A stretch of DNA of 33,788 bases from Candidatus Sericytochromatia bacterium (GTDB lineage Bacteria; Cyanobacteriota; Sericytochromatia; S15B-MN24; JAQBPE01). The stretch spans positions 1-33,788 of the forward strand of contig JAYKJB010000116.1 in NCBI GenBank assembly GCA_035285325.1, given 5' to 3'. The notes below the pieces were generated by a model. It did no database searches. It saw only the letters and a program-made list of their open reading frames with translations, and was not told the DNA's origin. Positions 25,283 to 32,987 of this stretch are shown here, in pieces (position 1 is the stretch's first letter; every line of letters begins with the position of its first letter). Position numbers and translations under genes: made by a program.

Positions 25283-26404
25283 ATGTATATGGAAGAGTTG
25301 CTGCAGATGGTGTTTGACCGCGACGGGTCAGACCTCCACATCGCGGCCAACGTTCCCCCGATCATCCGCATCAACGGCAAGTTGACCAAGACGGATTACG
25401 AGCCTCTGACGGGCGAGGACACCCAGCGGCTGATCTTCTCGATCCTCACCAACGAGCAGCGCAAGCAACTGGAGCAGACCTACGAGCTGGACTGCTCTTA
25501 CGGCGTGGTCGGGTTGGGCCGCTTTCGTGTCAACTCCTTCAAGAGCAAGGGCAATTACGCGGCCGTGCTGCGAACCATCAACTCGAAGGCGCCCAAAATG
25601 GAAGACATGAGCATGCCGCCGATCGTCTCGGAATTGACGCACAAGCCGCGCGGCATGGTGCTGGTGACGGGGCCGACCGGTTCGGGCAAATCGACCACGC
25701 TGGCTGCCATGATCGACCACATCAACAGCCATCGCGCCGAGCACATTCTGACCATCGAGGACCCGATCGAATTCGTACACCAGTCCAAGATGAGCCTGGT
25801 CAATCAGCGGGAACTCCACGCCGACACGCGCTCCTTCGACAACGCGCTGAAGGCGGCCCTGCGCGAAGATCCTGACGTGATTCTGGTGGGTGAAATGCGT
25901 GACCTGGAGACCATTCGACTGGCGCTCTCCGCCGCCGAAACGGGCCACCTGGTCTTTGGCACCCTTCACACCAGCTCGGCCTCGCAGACGGTCGACCGTA
26001 TCGTCGACGTGTTTCCCCCTCACCAGCAGCAGCAGATTCGCGTGCAGCTCTCCAACTCGCTGGTGGCCGTGTTGTCCCAGGCCCTCGTTCCCAAGCTGCA
26101 AGTGGAGCCAGGCAAGCGGGGACGCATCATGGCGCAGGAAATCATGATCGTCACACCCGCCATTGCGAACCTGATCCGCGAAGGCAAGACCGCCCAGGTC
26201 TATTCCGCCATCCAGACGGGGGGCAAGTTCGGCATGCAGACCCTGGAGATGGCCCTGCGCGATCTGTACATGAACAAGCAGGTGTCCTACGAGGACGCCC
26301 TTTCCAAGAGTTCCCGTCCAGATGACCTGGCCAAGATGCTGGGAGGGACCCTCGGAGGTGCGCCGGCCGCACCGGCATCTTCGCCCGCCGGCATGAAGAA
26401 GTGA
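25283..26404 (+). CDS. pilT: Type IV pilus retraction ATPase PilT
   Basis: Hexameric ATPase that depolymerises the pilus, producing twitching motility and DNA uptake. The 373-residue protein has an N-terminal PAS-like domain starting MEELLQMVFDRDGSDLHIAA, then Walker A GPTGSGKST, the IEDPIEF box, Walker B DPDVILVGEMRD, the His box FGTLHTSSASQTVDRI, and a C-terminal AIANLIREGK. The last corresponds to the AIRNLIRE retraction motif with Arg replaced by Ala. ATG 25283 is chosen because GGAAGGAG ends 11 nt upstream. It lies 49 bp after pilB. The Ala- and Pro-rich tail is variable in the family. Confidence 0.95.
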   Translation: MYMEELLQMVFDRDGSDLHIAANVPPIIRINGKLTKTDYEPLTGEDTQRLIFSILTNEQRKQLEQTYELDCSYGVVGLGRFRVNSFKSKGNYAAVLRTINSKAPKMEDMSMPPIVSELTHKPRGMVLVTGPTGSGKSTTLAAMIDHINSHRAEHILTIEDPIEFVHQSKMSLVNQRELHADTRSFDNALKAALREDPDVILVGEMRDLETIRLALSAAETGHLVFGTLHTSSASQTVDRIVDVFPPHQQQQIRVQLSNSLVAVLSQALVPKLQVEPGKRGRIMAQEIMIVTPAIANLIREGKTAQVYSAIQTGGKFGMQTLEMALRDLYMNKQVSYEDALSKSSRPDDLAKMLGGTLGGAPAAPASSPAGMKK

Positions 26405-26411
26405 GGCTTCC

Positions 26412-26431
26412 GGCGTGCCCTCCGGCACGCC
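26412..26431 (+). terminator. Hairpin between pilT and pilC
   Basis: GGCGTGCC (26412-26419) pairs perfectly with GGCACGCC (26424-26431) around a CTCC loop. There is no uninterrupted T-tract, only GGTTTAAC shortly after. It may attenuate transcription or protect the upstream mRNA end. A fresh -10 element lies 20 bp downstream. Confidence 0.45.
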
Positions 26432-26450
26432 CCTGCCGGTTTAACGGGGC

Positions 26451-26456
26451 TACAAT
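26451..26456 (+). promoter_or_regulatory. -10 candidate for pilC-sigma factor
   Basis: TACAAT is a near-consensus -10 placed 48 bases before the pilC start, after the hairpin that follows pilT. No good -35 lies 17 bp upstream. A short stem (GGGGC-AGA-GCCCC) lies between it and the AGAGG ribosome binding site at 26493-26497. Confidence 0.4.
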
Positions 26457-26504
26457 CAGGGAACTTTGAGCCTAGGGGGCAGAGCCCCGACAAGAGGCGT
26501 GCAC

Positions 26505-27758
26505 ATGGCAACCGTCTTTGAGGTCAAGGTCCGCGACAAGCGCGGTAAGACCTTCACCCGGACCGTCAAGGGGGACAACCCCAATGCGGTTCGCCAGGAC
26601 CTGCGCAACAAGAACTTCACCGTGGTCGGGATCCGCGAAAAGGGGGCGGGGCCCGCGGCGCAGATGTCGGCCATGTTCTCTGGCGTCAGCATGGACGGCC
26701 TGAACAAGTTCTTTGAAGGCAAGGTCAAGCTCAAAGACCTCTGCATCTTCGCCCGGCAGTTTGCCACGATGATCAACGCAGGCGTCTCGATGGTGCGCTC
26801 GCTGGGCATCCTGGCGGAACAGGCGGAATCCGCCAAATTGCGCCGCATCCTGACGGACGTCAAGGAGCAGGTGGAGCAGGGGCAGGCCCTCTCGGACTCG
26901 ATGGGCAGGTACCCGGATGTCTTCAACAACCTGTTCTGCGGCATGATCAAGGCGGGTGAGGCAGGCGGTGTGCTGGACAACGTGCTGTTGCGCGTGGCGG
27001 GCTTTCTGGAAAATCAAAATCGTCTGAACACCCAGGTCAAGAGTGCCATGGCCTACCCCCTGACGGTCATGGTGTTCGCCCTCATCATTTCGGCCGTGAT
27101 GCTGATGTTCATCGTGCCGATGTTCGCCTCGATGTTCGAGCAGATGGGTGCCAAGCTGCCCGCCTTTACCCAGCTGCTGGTCGACCTGAGCAACCTGCTG
27201 ACCTCGGTGTACGCTGTGGTGGGGGTGGTGTTCATCGTGCTGGCCTTTCAAGGCTTCCGCATTTTTCAGTCCACCCCGCAAGGCGCCTTGCTGGTGGACC
27301 AGTACAAGTTGAAACTGCCCGTCCTCGGGGACTTGATCCGGAAAGTGGCCGTGGCCCGCTTCTCACGCACGCTGGGCACCCTGCTGAAATCAGGGGTGCC
27401 TCTGATGCCCGCGCTGGAGATCGTGCGAGACTCCATCGGCAACCTGATCATCGCGGGCGTCATGGAAGACCTGCGCCTGTCGGTTTCCGAGGGCGAGGGG
27501 CTGGCCAAGCCGCTGGAGCGGGCCGCCGTGTTCCCCTCGATGGTGACCCAGATGGTGTCCATCGGCGAAGAAACGGGTTCGATCGACGCCATGCTGGACA
27601 AGGTGGCCGACTTTTACGATGAAGAGGTCGATGCGGCGGTCAAGGCCCTCACCTCGATGCTCGAACCGTTGATGATGGTCATGATCGGCGGCATCGTCGG
27701 CTCGATCATCATCGGGATGTATTTGCCCATCTTCGACATCGTCAACAAGATCAAATGA
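26505..27758 (+). CDS. pilC: Type IV pilus inner-membrane platform protein PilC
   Basis: Polytopic platform that couples PilB/PilT to the pilus. The 417-residue protein has a short N-terminal domain (FEVKVRDKRGKTFTRTVKG) and two repeated GspF cytoplasmic domains: FARQFATMINAGVSMVRSLG with MIKAGEAGGVLDNVL, then FSRTLGTLLKSGVPLMPALE with MVSIGEETGSIDAML. Three membrane segments lie near 180-210, 227-250 and 385-413. The ATG at 26505 has AGAGG 7 nt upstream; the upstream TTG at 26466 would add residues with no family match. Its stop lies 20 bp before the chosen start of the sigma gene. Major pilins and other pil genes are outside the window. Confidence 0.95.
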   Translation: MATVFEVKVRDKRGKTFTRTVKGDNPNAVRQDLRNKNFTVVGIREKGAGPAAQMSAMFSGVSMDGLNKFFEGKVKLKDLCIFARQFATMINAGVSMVRSLGILAEQAESAKLRRILTDVKEQVEQGQALSDSMGRYPDVFNNLFCGMIKAGEAGGVLDNVLLRVAGFLENQNRLNTQVKSAMAYPLTVMVFALIISAVMLMFIVPMFASMFEQMGAKLPAFTQLLVDLSNLLTSVYAVVGVVFIVLAFQGFRIFQSTPQGALLVDQYKLKLPVLGDLIRKVAVARFSRTLGTLLKSGVPLMPALEIVRDSIGNLIIAGVMEDLRLSVSEGEGLAKPLERAAVFPSMVTQMVSIGEETGSIDAMLDKVADFYDEEVDAAVKALTSMLEPLMMVMIGGIVGSIIIGMYLPIFDIVNKIK

Positions 27759-27778
27759 GGCAGCAAGAGGGAGAGCCG

Positions 27779-28486
27779 ATGCCGACGAATTCGGACCCAT
27801 CTCCCGAGCTGAGCTTCGACCGCTTCGCCCACCTGATACCTCCGATCGCGCGGCACCTGGCCGGGCAGCGCCCGGACCATCTGGATGACTTGCTGCAAGT
27901 GGGCGCCATCGGGCTGCTTCGGGCCCTGGCTCAGGCCGACCCCGCCCGGACTCACACCTTCGAGCGTTACGCCTGCAGCCGGATTGCCGGTGAAATGCGG
28001 CATTATCTGCGGGACCAGGCGCCGCTCGTGCGTCCCCCACGGGAACTGGTGGAACTGCGTGGCCGCGTGCTCGCCGCCCAGAGCGCCTTGCAGCAAGGCG
28101 AGGCACGTGAGCCCTCCTCGGCGGAGATCGCGGCATGGAGTGGCCTGCCCGTGGAGAAGGTGGACGATGTGCTCTTGCTGGAGTCGCAGGGATCACCGGC
28201 ATCGCTGGACCAGGCGCTGGAGCTGGAAACCGGAACCCAACGCTATCAGCTGATCGACAACCGATACTCCAGTTTCCAGCTGGCCACGGACGATCGCTTG
28301 ATGCTCGATGCTGCCCTTGGCCGTTTGAGACAGGCTTCGCGCGAGGTGATTGAATTCGCCTTCTACGAGGACCTGACCCAGATGGAAATTGCCAGTCGCC
28401 TGGGCATCAGCCAGATGCAGGTGTCTCGGCGCTTGCGTGCGGCAGTCGGGGAACTCTGGAAGGTCCTCAACACCAAGCTGTTCTGA
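27779..28486 (+). CDS. Group 3 RNA polymerase sigma factor (SigF/SigB-like)
   Basis: A 235-residue sigma-70 family protein without region 1. Region 2 is DHLDDLLQVGAIGLLRAL followed by HTFERYACSRIAGEMRHYLRD, region 3 is about residues 95-140, and region 4 is LTQMEIASRLGISQMQVSRR, a helix-turn-helix for -35 binding. The layout matches SigF/SigB/FliA-type alternative factors. The usual Trp after region 2.4 is missing (RDQAPLVRPPREL). The ATG at 27779 has AGGGAG 5 nt upstream; an in-frame ATG at 27755 overlaps the pilC stop but lacks a binding site. In the cyanobacterium Synechocystis a group 3 factor, SigF, is required for pilus formation, so control of pilus genes is a reasonable inference here. 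No anti-sigma gene is adjacent. Confidence 0.88.
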   Translation: MPTNSDPSPELSFDRFAHLIPPIARHLAGQRPDHLDDLLQVGAIGLLRALAQADPARTHTFERYACSRIAGEMRHYLRDQAPLVRPPRELVELRGRVLAAQSALQQGEAREPSSAEIAAWSGLPVEKVDDVLLLESQGSPASLDQALELETGTQRYQLIDNRYSSFQLATDDRLMLDAALGRLRQASREVIEFAFYEDLTQMEIASRLGISQMQVSRRLRAAVGELWKVLNTKLF

Positions 28487-28516
28487 CCCGACGGGTAGAA
28501 CGCCAATCGCGGTCCC

Positions 28517-29218
28517 ATGCGTCATTCTGTCTACAGCATTTTTTTTGAACGCGCCGACGCCTTGGAGCAGGACCGACGCTGGGACGAAGCGCTCAACTGG
28601 CTTTACCAGGCGCATCGCTGGGTGTCGAACGATCCCCAATACTGGCTGCGGCTCGGGGTTTTGAGCTTTCGTCTGACCGATCGCCCCTGGCTCGAAGGCC
28701 GCCAGTTGAGCGGCAGCCACCTGGCAGACATGGGCGCGCTCAACGCCGAGGTCTATCTGGAGCGGGCCGAGCGCCTGGACCCCAGCCTGCCGGAGCCGGC
28801 TTTCTGGCGCGCCTGGGTCCGGCATCGCCTGCTTGGCGAACGAGAGGCGGCCTGCCGGCAGTGGCTGGAGCTGGCGGAGCGGCATCCCCACTGGCCTTAT
28901 GCGCCCGCCGCGCTGGCCCGACTGGAACTCGTCGAGGCGGAAAGGGGCTACGCCCAGCGGGCCCGTGAGCACCTGCGTCAGGCCATCCGGCGTCTCCCGG
29001 AAAGCCCTCGCTTGCACTACGACCTCGGAGCGGCGCTGGTGGCCTGCGAGGAGATCGAACCGGCCCGCGAGGCGTTTCGCCAGGCGCTGAGCTGCCCGCC
29101 CATGGCTTGGCCTCAGGCCACCTCCGCGCGTCTGTTGGCCGAGGAGTTTCACGGCACCCGAGAGGCGTTACAGGACCTGATCGCGCGATACTACGCCCCG
29201 ATGCTGGAGCGCGACTGA
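28517..29218 (+). CDS. TPR-repeat protein
   Basis: A 233-residue cytosolic protein without signal or membrane segment. It contains tetratricopeptide helices: ADALEQDRRWDEALNWLYQA (about 12-31), AEVYLERAERLDPSLPEPAF, then AREHLRQAIRRLPESPRLHY and LGAALVACEEIEPAREAFRQ. TPR arrays are protein-interaction scaffolds, and in pilus clusters they often serve assembly, but no pilus-specific motif is seen. The ATG at 28517 is 30 bp after the sigma factor and has no strong ribosome binding site. It converges on the rhodanese gene. The specific role is unknown. Confidence 0.7.
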   Translation: MRHSVYSIFFERADALEQDRRWDEALNWLYQAHRWVSNDPQYWLRLGVLSFRLTDRPWLEGRQLSGSHLADMGALNAEVYLERAERLDPSLPEPAFWRAWVRHRLLGEREAACRQWLELAERHPHWPYAPAALARLELVEAERGYAQRAREHLRQAIRRLPESPRLHYDLGAALVACEEIEPAREAFRQALSCPPMAWPQATSARLLAEEFHGTREALQDLIARYYAPMLERD

Positions 29219-29252
29219 ACCGCAGGAGCGGGCGGCACGAGGCCGAGCAGCC

Positions 29253-29732
29253 CTAGGAAGTCGGCCGAACCGTGGGGTATTTCAGGTCTTTCCAAGCTCC
29301 CATGCCGCCCTTCAGCACGAGCAGCTTGGTGTAACCCTGTTGGATGAGATCCAGCGCCGCACCGGCGCTGCTATGCTCGTCCGGTCACGTACAGTAGAGC
29401 AGCAGCGTGCGGTCCTTCGGCAGTTGGGCCTTGCCTTCCTTGATGTCGGCCCACGTCGCATTGACTGCCCCTTCGATGTGCTCAGCGGCGTAGGAGGCGG
29501 CATTGCGCACGTCCACCACCAGGATATTCTCGCCGGCGTTCAGGCGTGCCTTGGCCTGCTCTGGCGTGACGCGCCCTGGAGCGGTCACGGCCGGCCCGGT
29601 CCCTGGCTGCACCGAGGCAGAGGAGACGGGCGCAGGGTTTCCGGCCACTGGAAGCGAGGCCTGACAGCCCAGCAGACCCAGAAAACCAAGTCCTGCGGCC
29701 CAGGACAGGACGAGACGGTGACGACGCGACAT
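29253..29732 (-). CDS. Candidate selenocysteine-containing rhodanese lipoprotein (in-frame TGA at 29385-29387)
   Basis: Predicted sulfur- or selenium-transfer domain anchored in the envelope. The ATG at 29732 has GAGGAG 6 nt upstream and gives a signal peptide ending LLGC (Cys23, lipobox), a Ser/Pro/Val-rich spacer, then a rhodanese domain: VTPEQAKARL, ILVVDVRNAASYAAEHIEGA, LLLYCT. There a TGA interrupts the frame. The same frame continues PDEHSSAGAALDLIQQGY, LLVLKGGMGAWK and ends at TAG 29253-29255, completing the domain. Many exported rhodaneses read YCxCPxE in this loop, so the TGA sits at the second Cys, giving Cys114-Thr-Sec116-Pro. A SECIS-like hairpin follows. With Sec the product is 159 residues; without readthrough it stops at 115 and loses the last third of the domain. 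A point mutation or base error is the main alternative. Confidence 0.6.
29344..29384 (-). promoter_or_regulatory. Candidate bacterial SECIS element
   Basis: Read on the minus strand, immediately after the TGA come 14 nt, then CAGCGCC paired perfectly with GGCGCTG (29364-29370 with 29352-29358) around the loop GGTGC. A lower helix GACGAG/CTCATC with one mismatch extends it across an internal loop. Bacterial SECIS elements have an apical loop with G in its first two positions about 16-37 nt after the UGA; here the loop begins with G, 21 nt after the TGA. GC-rich coding sequence forms such stems by chance fairly often, so this is supporting rather than decisive evidence. Confidence 0.45.
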
Positions 29733-29758
29733 GGACATCTCCTCAGAGCAAAACCGGC

Positions 29759-31252
29759 TCAAAGTGTACCCTGTTTGGGGCCCGGCTCGCCAGGTGCGGT
29801 GCGCTCGCGCGCGAACCACGAGGGAGCCAGCCAGCCCCCCAGCGTGAGCACCGGGCCGTATGAAGCTTCCGCATAGCCGGGCCCCCCCAGGGACCAGCGC
29901 CGGTAGCCGATCGCCACCCTCAGTCCCGCGAAATTCCAATCCAGACCGCCCTCCAGGCGGGAACCGGTCAAGGGCGCAGGCTCCATCACCGCACCGGCGT
30001 CTGCCACGAACCAGGCGGGCGCCAGAGCCCCTTCAGCGTAGAGGCCCACGCCGCCGGACAGCGGCCAGGCCGCCAGCAGCAGGCACTCCGGCGCCACCAT
30101 GACACGGGTGCCCTGACTGACGGCCCCCCCCTGCACGGGCGTGACCGCCCGCCAGAACTGGTCCTGTTTGAGCGCCAGGCCGAGCCCCGCGTGCAGGTCA
30201 AGGCCCGCCACGCGGGCCCCGCGCAAGCCAGCGGCGTGCAGTCGCCATCCCTGGCGAGCCTGAAGACCATCCGCAATTTGCGGGTCGACGAAGGCGACAC
30301 CGCCCGCGTAGGCATCGAGCAGCCCGGTCCACCAGGCCGGCGACTCGCCAGGGACCTCCCAGGCGCCCCAACGCGCGAACAGGCGCGCGCCCGACACGCC
30401 GTGAGAGTCCGAGCGAGCCGCCTGCGTGAAACCCGGCACCGTCGCCTCGAAGGCGCCGAGCATGCCAGCGCTCGCCACGTGGAGGTCAAACGTGGGGGGG
30501 GAGCTCCAAGGTGCCGGCCCCGCGGGAAACGGCGCCATCGAGGGAGCCGGCAACGGCACGGGGGGAATCGGTGCGCGCTCGTCAGGCGTGCCCGGAAGAT
30601 AGGCGAGACCAGGTTCAGAGGGCAGAGGCAGGGGCTTCTTGTGCGTATCGAGTCCTTCAAGCACCCCCTGCAGCTGGCGTTCCAACACGGGCGAGGCCAC
30701 CGCATCCCCCCGTGGAGGAGACGGAGAAGCGAGGCGCGCGGGCAGCACCGGGGAAACGCGCCGGAGCGAAGCGGGCTCCGAGCGCGGGGCCACCTCCCTT
30801 TGTCCCGGCAATGGGCGGAGCGGGAGGCCCGATACCTGGGGCACGCGTGGCGGAGGAAGTAGCGGTGGCGCAGGCAGCGCGCTGCAGTCGAAGCGGATCA
30901 GGTGCTGACGCGCATCGAAGCGCAGGGCCACCTCCGTCGGCTTGCGCAACACCAGCGTGAGTCTCGCCCGCGTCTCACCGTGAGAGGCAAAGGTCCAGGC
31001 CAGGAGCTGGGGATGACTCGCAACCGAGGAATGGCGCGTGCCCGTCGACAGGCTGCGCGCCCGAATGTCGAAATAGACCCGATCCGGCTGACGCAGGACG
31101 CCCTCCGTCCAGATCGGGAGGGGGCCCGTGTAAGGAAGGACGACCTCCTGACGTCTGGCATCGTAGTAGGGCGCCCCGAGACGCGTCGCAGACGCAGGGG
31201 CGGCGTGCAACGCCGGGGCGGCGAGCAAGGTCAGAGACGCCATCAGAACCAC
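29759..31252 (-). CDS. AMIN-domain protein with Pro-rich linker and outer-membrane-barrel-like C-terminus
   Basis: A 497-residue exported protein. The N-terminus is a Sec-type signal with AxA cleavage (LLAAPALHAAPA) but no positive n-region at either possible start, GTG 31252 or ATG 31243. Residues about 40-125 resemble an AMIN domain (RVYFDIRARSLSTG, ARLTLVLRKPTEVALRFD), a module that binds peptidoglycan in pilus secretins (PilQ) and amidases. Residues about 126-255 are Pro/Arg-rich. The rest has alternating aromatic and glycine-rich strands (GVGLYAEGALAPAWFV, GGLDWNFAGLRVAIGYRRW) like a small outer-membrane barrel. There is no secretin or amidase domain. The rhodanese gene follows after 26 bp and the ABC permease gene ends 60 bp upstream, so co-transcription is likely. 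Function is unknown. Confidence 0.65.
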   Translation of the reverse strand: MVLMASLTLLAAPALHAAPASATRLGAPYYDARRQEVVLPYTGPLPIWTEGVLRQPDRVYFDIRARSLSTGTRHSSVASHPQLLAWTFASHGETRARLTLVLRKPTEVALRFDARQHLIRFDCSALPAPPLLPPPRVPQVSGLPLRPLPGQREVAPRSEPASLRRVSPVLPARLASPSPPRGDAVASPVLERQLQGVLEGLDTHKKPLPLPSEPGLAYLPGTPDERAPIPPVPLPAPSMAPFPAGPAPWSSPPTFDLHVASAGMLGAFEATVPGFTQAARSDSHGVSGARLFARWGAWEVPGESPAWWTGLLDAYAGGVAFVDPQIADGLQARQGWRLHAAGLRGARVAGLDLHAGLGLALKQDQFWRAVTPVQGGAVSQGTRVMVAPECLLLAAWPLSGGVGLYAEGALAPAWFVADAGAVMEPAPLTGSRLEGGLDWNFAGLRVAIGYRRWSLGGPGYAEASYGPVLTLGGWLAPSWFARERTAPGEPGPKQGTL

Positions 31253-31312
31253 AACGGGCCCCCACGTGCCAGGGCCTGTCGAACGTCGTTCCAGGTCCGA
31301 CCGGGCTTCAGC

Positions 31313-32209
31313 TCAAGCATTCGGCAGCTCCTGGGATGGCGCTGCGGCAGGCCAGGCACGCAGCCAGGCCAGCAGCCGGCCCAATCCGCGCACGGCCAGG
31401 GCGGCGAGCACGAAGGCCGCGGCCAGGGCCGTTTGACTGGCTCCCACCGGAAATTCGCCCACGTAGGCCAGCAGATAGCCCCCCGCCCCGGCCGCGGCGC
31501 CCAGGCTCGCCGCCAGGGCCAGCGCCAGCCAGGGAATGCGACACAGGGCCATCACGGCCAAAGCCGGCAGCACGCTGAAGGCAAATACCGGCAAGGCCCC
31601 CAACGCATGGGTCGCCACCGAGATGCAGCCGGCCAGCAAGAGCAACAGCACCGTATCGAGCAGGGCCACCGGCAGGCCTCGCACACGCGCCCCATCGGGA
31701 TCCATCGAGGCGAACCAGAAGCCCCGATGCCACCAGAGCAGCCAGAAGGCACTGAGGCCGGCCACCCCCGTCACCAGGGCGACATCTTCGGGCCTGACCA
31801 CCACGGCCGAGCCGAAGAGGATCGCCTCGATGTCGTGGGCTTCCTGGCTGATGCGCGTGCCCAGCAGCAAGGCCACGGCCCCCCCCAGCATATAAAGCAA
31901 GGCCAGCACCCCTTCCCGGCTGATGACCCGGCGTCCCGGCCACTGCAGGATCCAGATGGCCAGCAAGGTGGCGCCCAGGGACCAGGCCCGGGGAGAGGCC
32001 AGGCTCTCGGGAAGCCCGGCATGAATCTGCAGAAAAAAGGCCGTCGCCACGCCGCAGCCAGCCGCCTGCGCCAGCGCGGCCGCCGAAAAGACCATGCGAC
32101 GCATCACCACGAACACGCCGAGGTAACCCAGCACGGCCCCGGCGATCGCCGCCACCAGGATCGGGTCGCGGAACAGCTCCCAGGCTGAAAAGAGGGCACC
32201 CAAAGCCAT
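31313..32209 (-). CDS. ABC-3 family metal transporter permease (ZnuB/MntB type)
   Basis: Membrane subunit of a zinc/manganese/iron-type ABC importer. The 298-residue protein has about eight hydrophobic segments and the family features VVMRRMVFSAAALAQAAGCGVA (corresponding to the RRLSFLGDALSHA region of ZnuB) and EAHDIEAILFGSAVVVRPEDV (the LFGDILAVS region). It starts at ATG 32209, 4 bp after the ATPase stop. The substrate cannot be read from the sequence. The His of the usual DALSHA is replaced by Gln, so metal specificity may differ from that of ZnuB. Confidence 0.85.
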   Translation of the reverse strand: MALGALFSAWELFRDPILVAAIAGAVLGYLGVFVVMRRMVFSAAALAQAAGCGVATAFFLQIHAGLPESLASPRAWSLGATLLAIWILQWPGRRVISREGVLALLYMLGGAVALLLGTRISQEAHDIEAILFGSAVVVRPEDVALVTGVAGLSAFWLLWWHRGFWFASMDPDGARVRGLPVALLDTVLLLLLAGCISVATHALGALPVFAFSVLPALAVMALCRIPWLALALAASLGAAAGAGGYLLAYVGEFPVGASQTALAAAFVLAALAVRGLGRLLAWLRAWPAAAPSQELPNA

Positions 32210-32213
32210 CCGC

Positions 32214-32987
32214 TCAGGCCCAGCTTCCCACAGCAGGATCCCCCTCCGGGAGCGGGTCGTCCCAGGACAGGCGTCCGAACTGACTCACAAAGACAGGGTG
32301 CTGCAGCAAGTCTCGGGGAGCGGTCATCACGGCCGTCTGGCTGTCAGCATCGACGAAACACACGCGATCCGCTCGCCTCAGCCCATCATGCAGGCGATGG
32401 GTCACCCACACCACCGCCATCCCTCGCGCTTCGCGCTCCCGGTCAATCACCCGCAACGCCTCGCGCTCCGCCACCACATCCATCCCAGCGGTGGGTTCGT
32501 CAAGCACCACGAGGTCTGGTTGACCCACCAGCGCCTGAGCGAGCAAGACGCGCTGTTGCTGGCCCACCGACAGCGACCCGAAGCGCTCATTCGCCAGCTC
32601 CTCGCAGCCTGCCAGCGTGAGCACCCGCTCAACCGCCTGACGCCCGCCCGGAGCGCGCAGGGGACGCAGGAAGGACCAACCTTCATCCGCTCCCATCGCG
32701 ACCACATCGCGGGCCCGCATCGGCAGGGTCGGATCGACCAGGTGCCGCTGCGGCATGAACGCCACGTGCATGCTCGGTTCCCGCAGCACCCGACCGGAAA
32801 CTGGGGGCAGCAGGCCCAGCAGCGTCTTCAGGAGGGATGACTTGCCGGCCCCGTTGCGTCCCAGCACGACCCAGGCCTGGCCCGCCAGCACGCTCGCACT
32901 GAGCGGAGGCAGCAGCGCCCGCCCGCGGTGGCCGACCACCATCTCACGCGCTTCGATCACGCAAGCGCCCTCCGACAATGATTTCAC
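32214..32987 (-). CDS. ABC transporter ATPase (ZnuC/MntA type)
   Basis: Nucleotide-binding subunit paired with the ABC-3 permease. The 257-residue protein has Walker A GRNGAGKSS, a Q-loop MPQRHLVDP, signature LSVGQQQRV, Walker B and D-loop LVVLDEPTAGMD, and the switch His in VTHRLHDG. GTG 32987 overlaps the stop of the upstream lipoprotein (GTGA) with AGGAGG close upstream. All catalytic residues are present. The C-terminal 35 residues after VMTAPRDLL match the usual end of metal-type ATPases. Confidence 0.9.
   Translation of the reverse strand: MKSLSEGACVIEAREMVVGHRGRALLPPLSASVLAGQAWVVLGRNGAGKSSLLKTLLGLLPPVSGRVLREPSMHVAFMPQRHLVDPTLPMRARDVVAMGADEGWSFLRPLRAPGGRQAVERVLTLAGCEELANERFGSLSVGQQQRVLLAQALVGQPDLVVLDEPTAGMDVVAEREALRVIDREREARGMAVVWVTHRLHDGLRRADRVCFVDADSQTAVMTAPRDLLQHPVFVSQFGRLSWDDPLPEGDPAVGSWA

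Noticed and set aside
29385-29387. UGA read as Trp or another amino acid genome-wide
   Set aside because: ftcD, fchA, pilC, pilB, the carboxylase and both tld genes all end in TGA exactly at their family lengths, so UGA is a normal stop here.
29253-29732. Rhodanese as a frameshifted pseudogene
   Set aside because: Both halves are in the same frame, with conserved residues up to and directly after the TGA, and no other lesion. A single nonsense change cannot be excluded but a frameshift can.
29759-31252. Type IV pilus secretin PilQ
   Set aside because: The AMIN domain is present but there is no secretin/TonB-short domain; the C-terminus lacks secretin motifs and resembles a small barrel.
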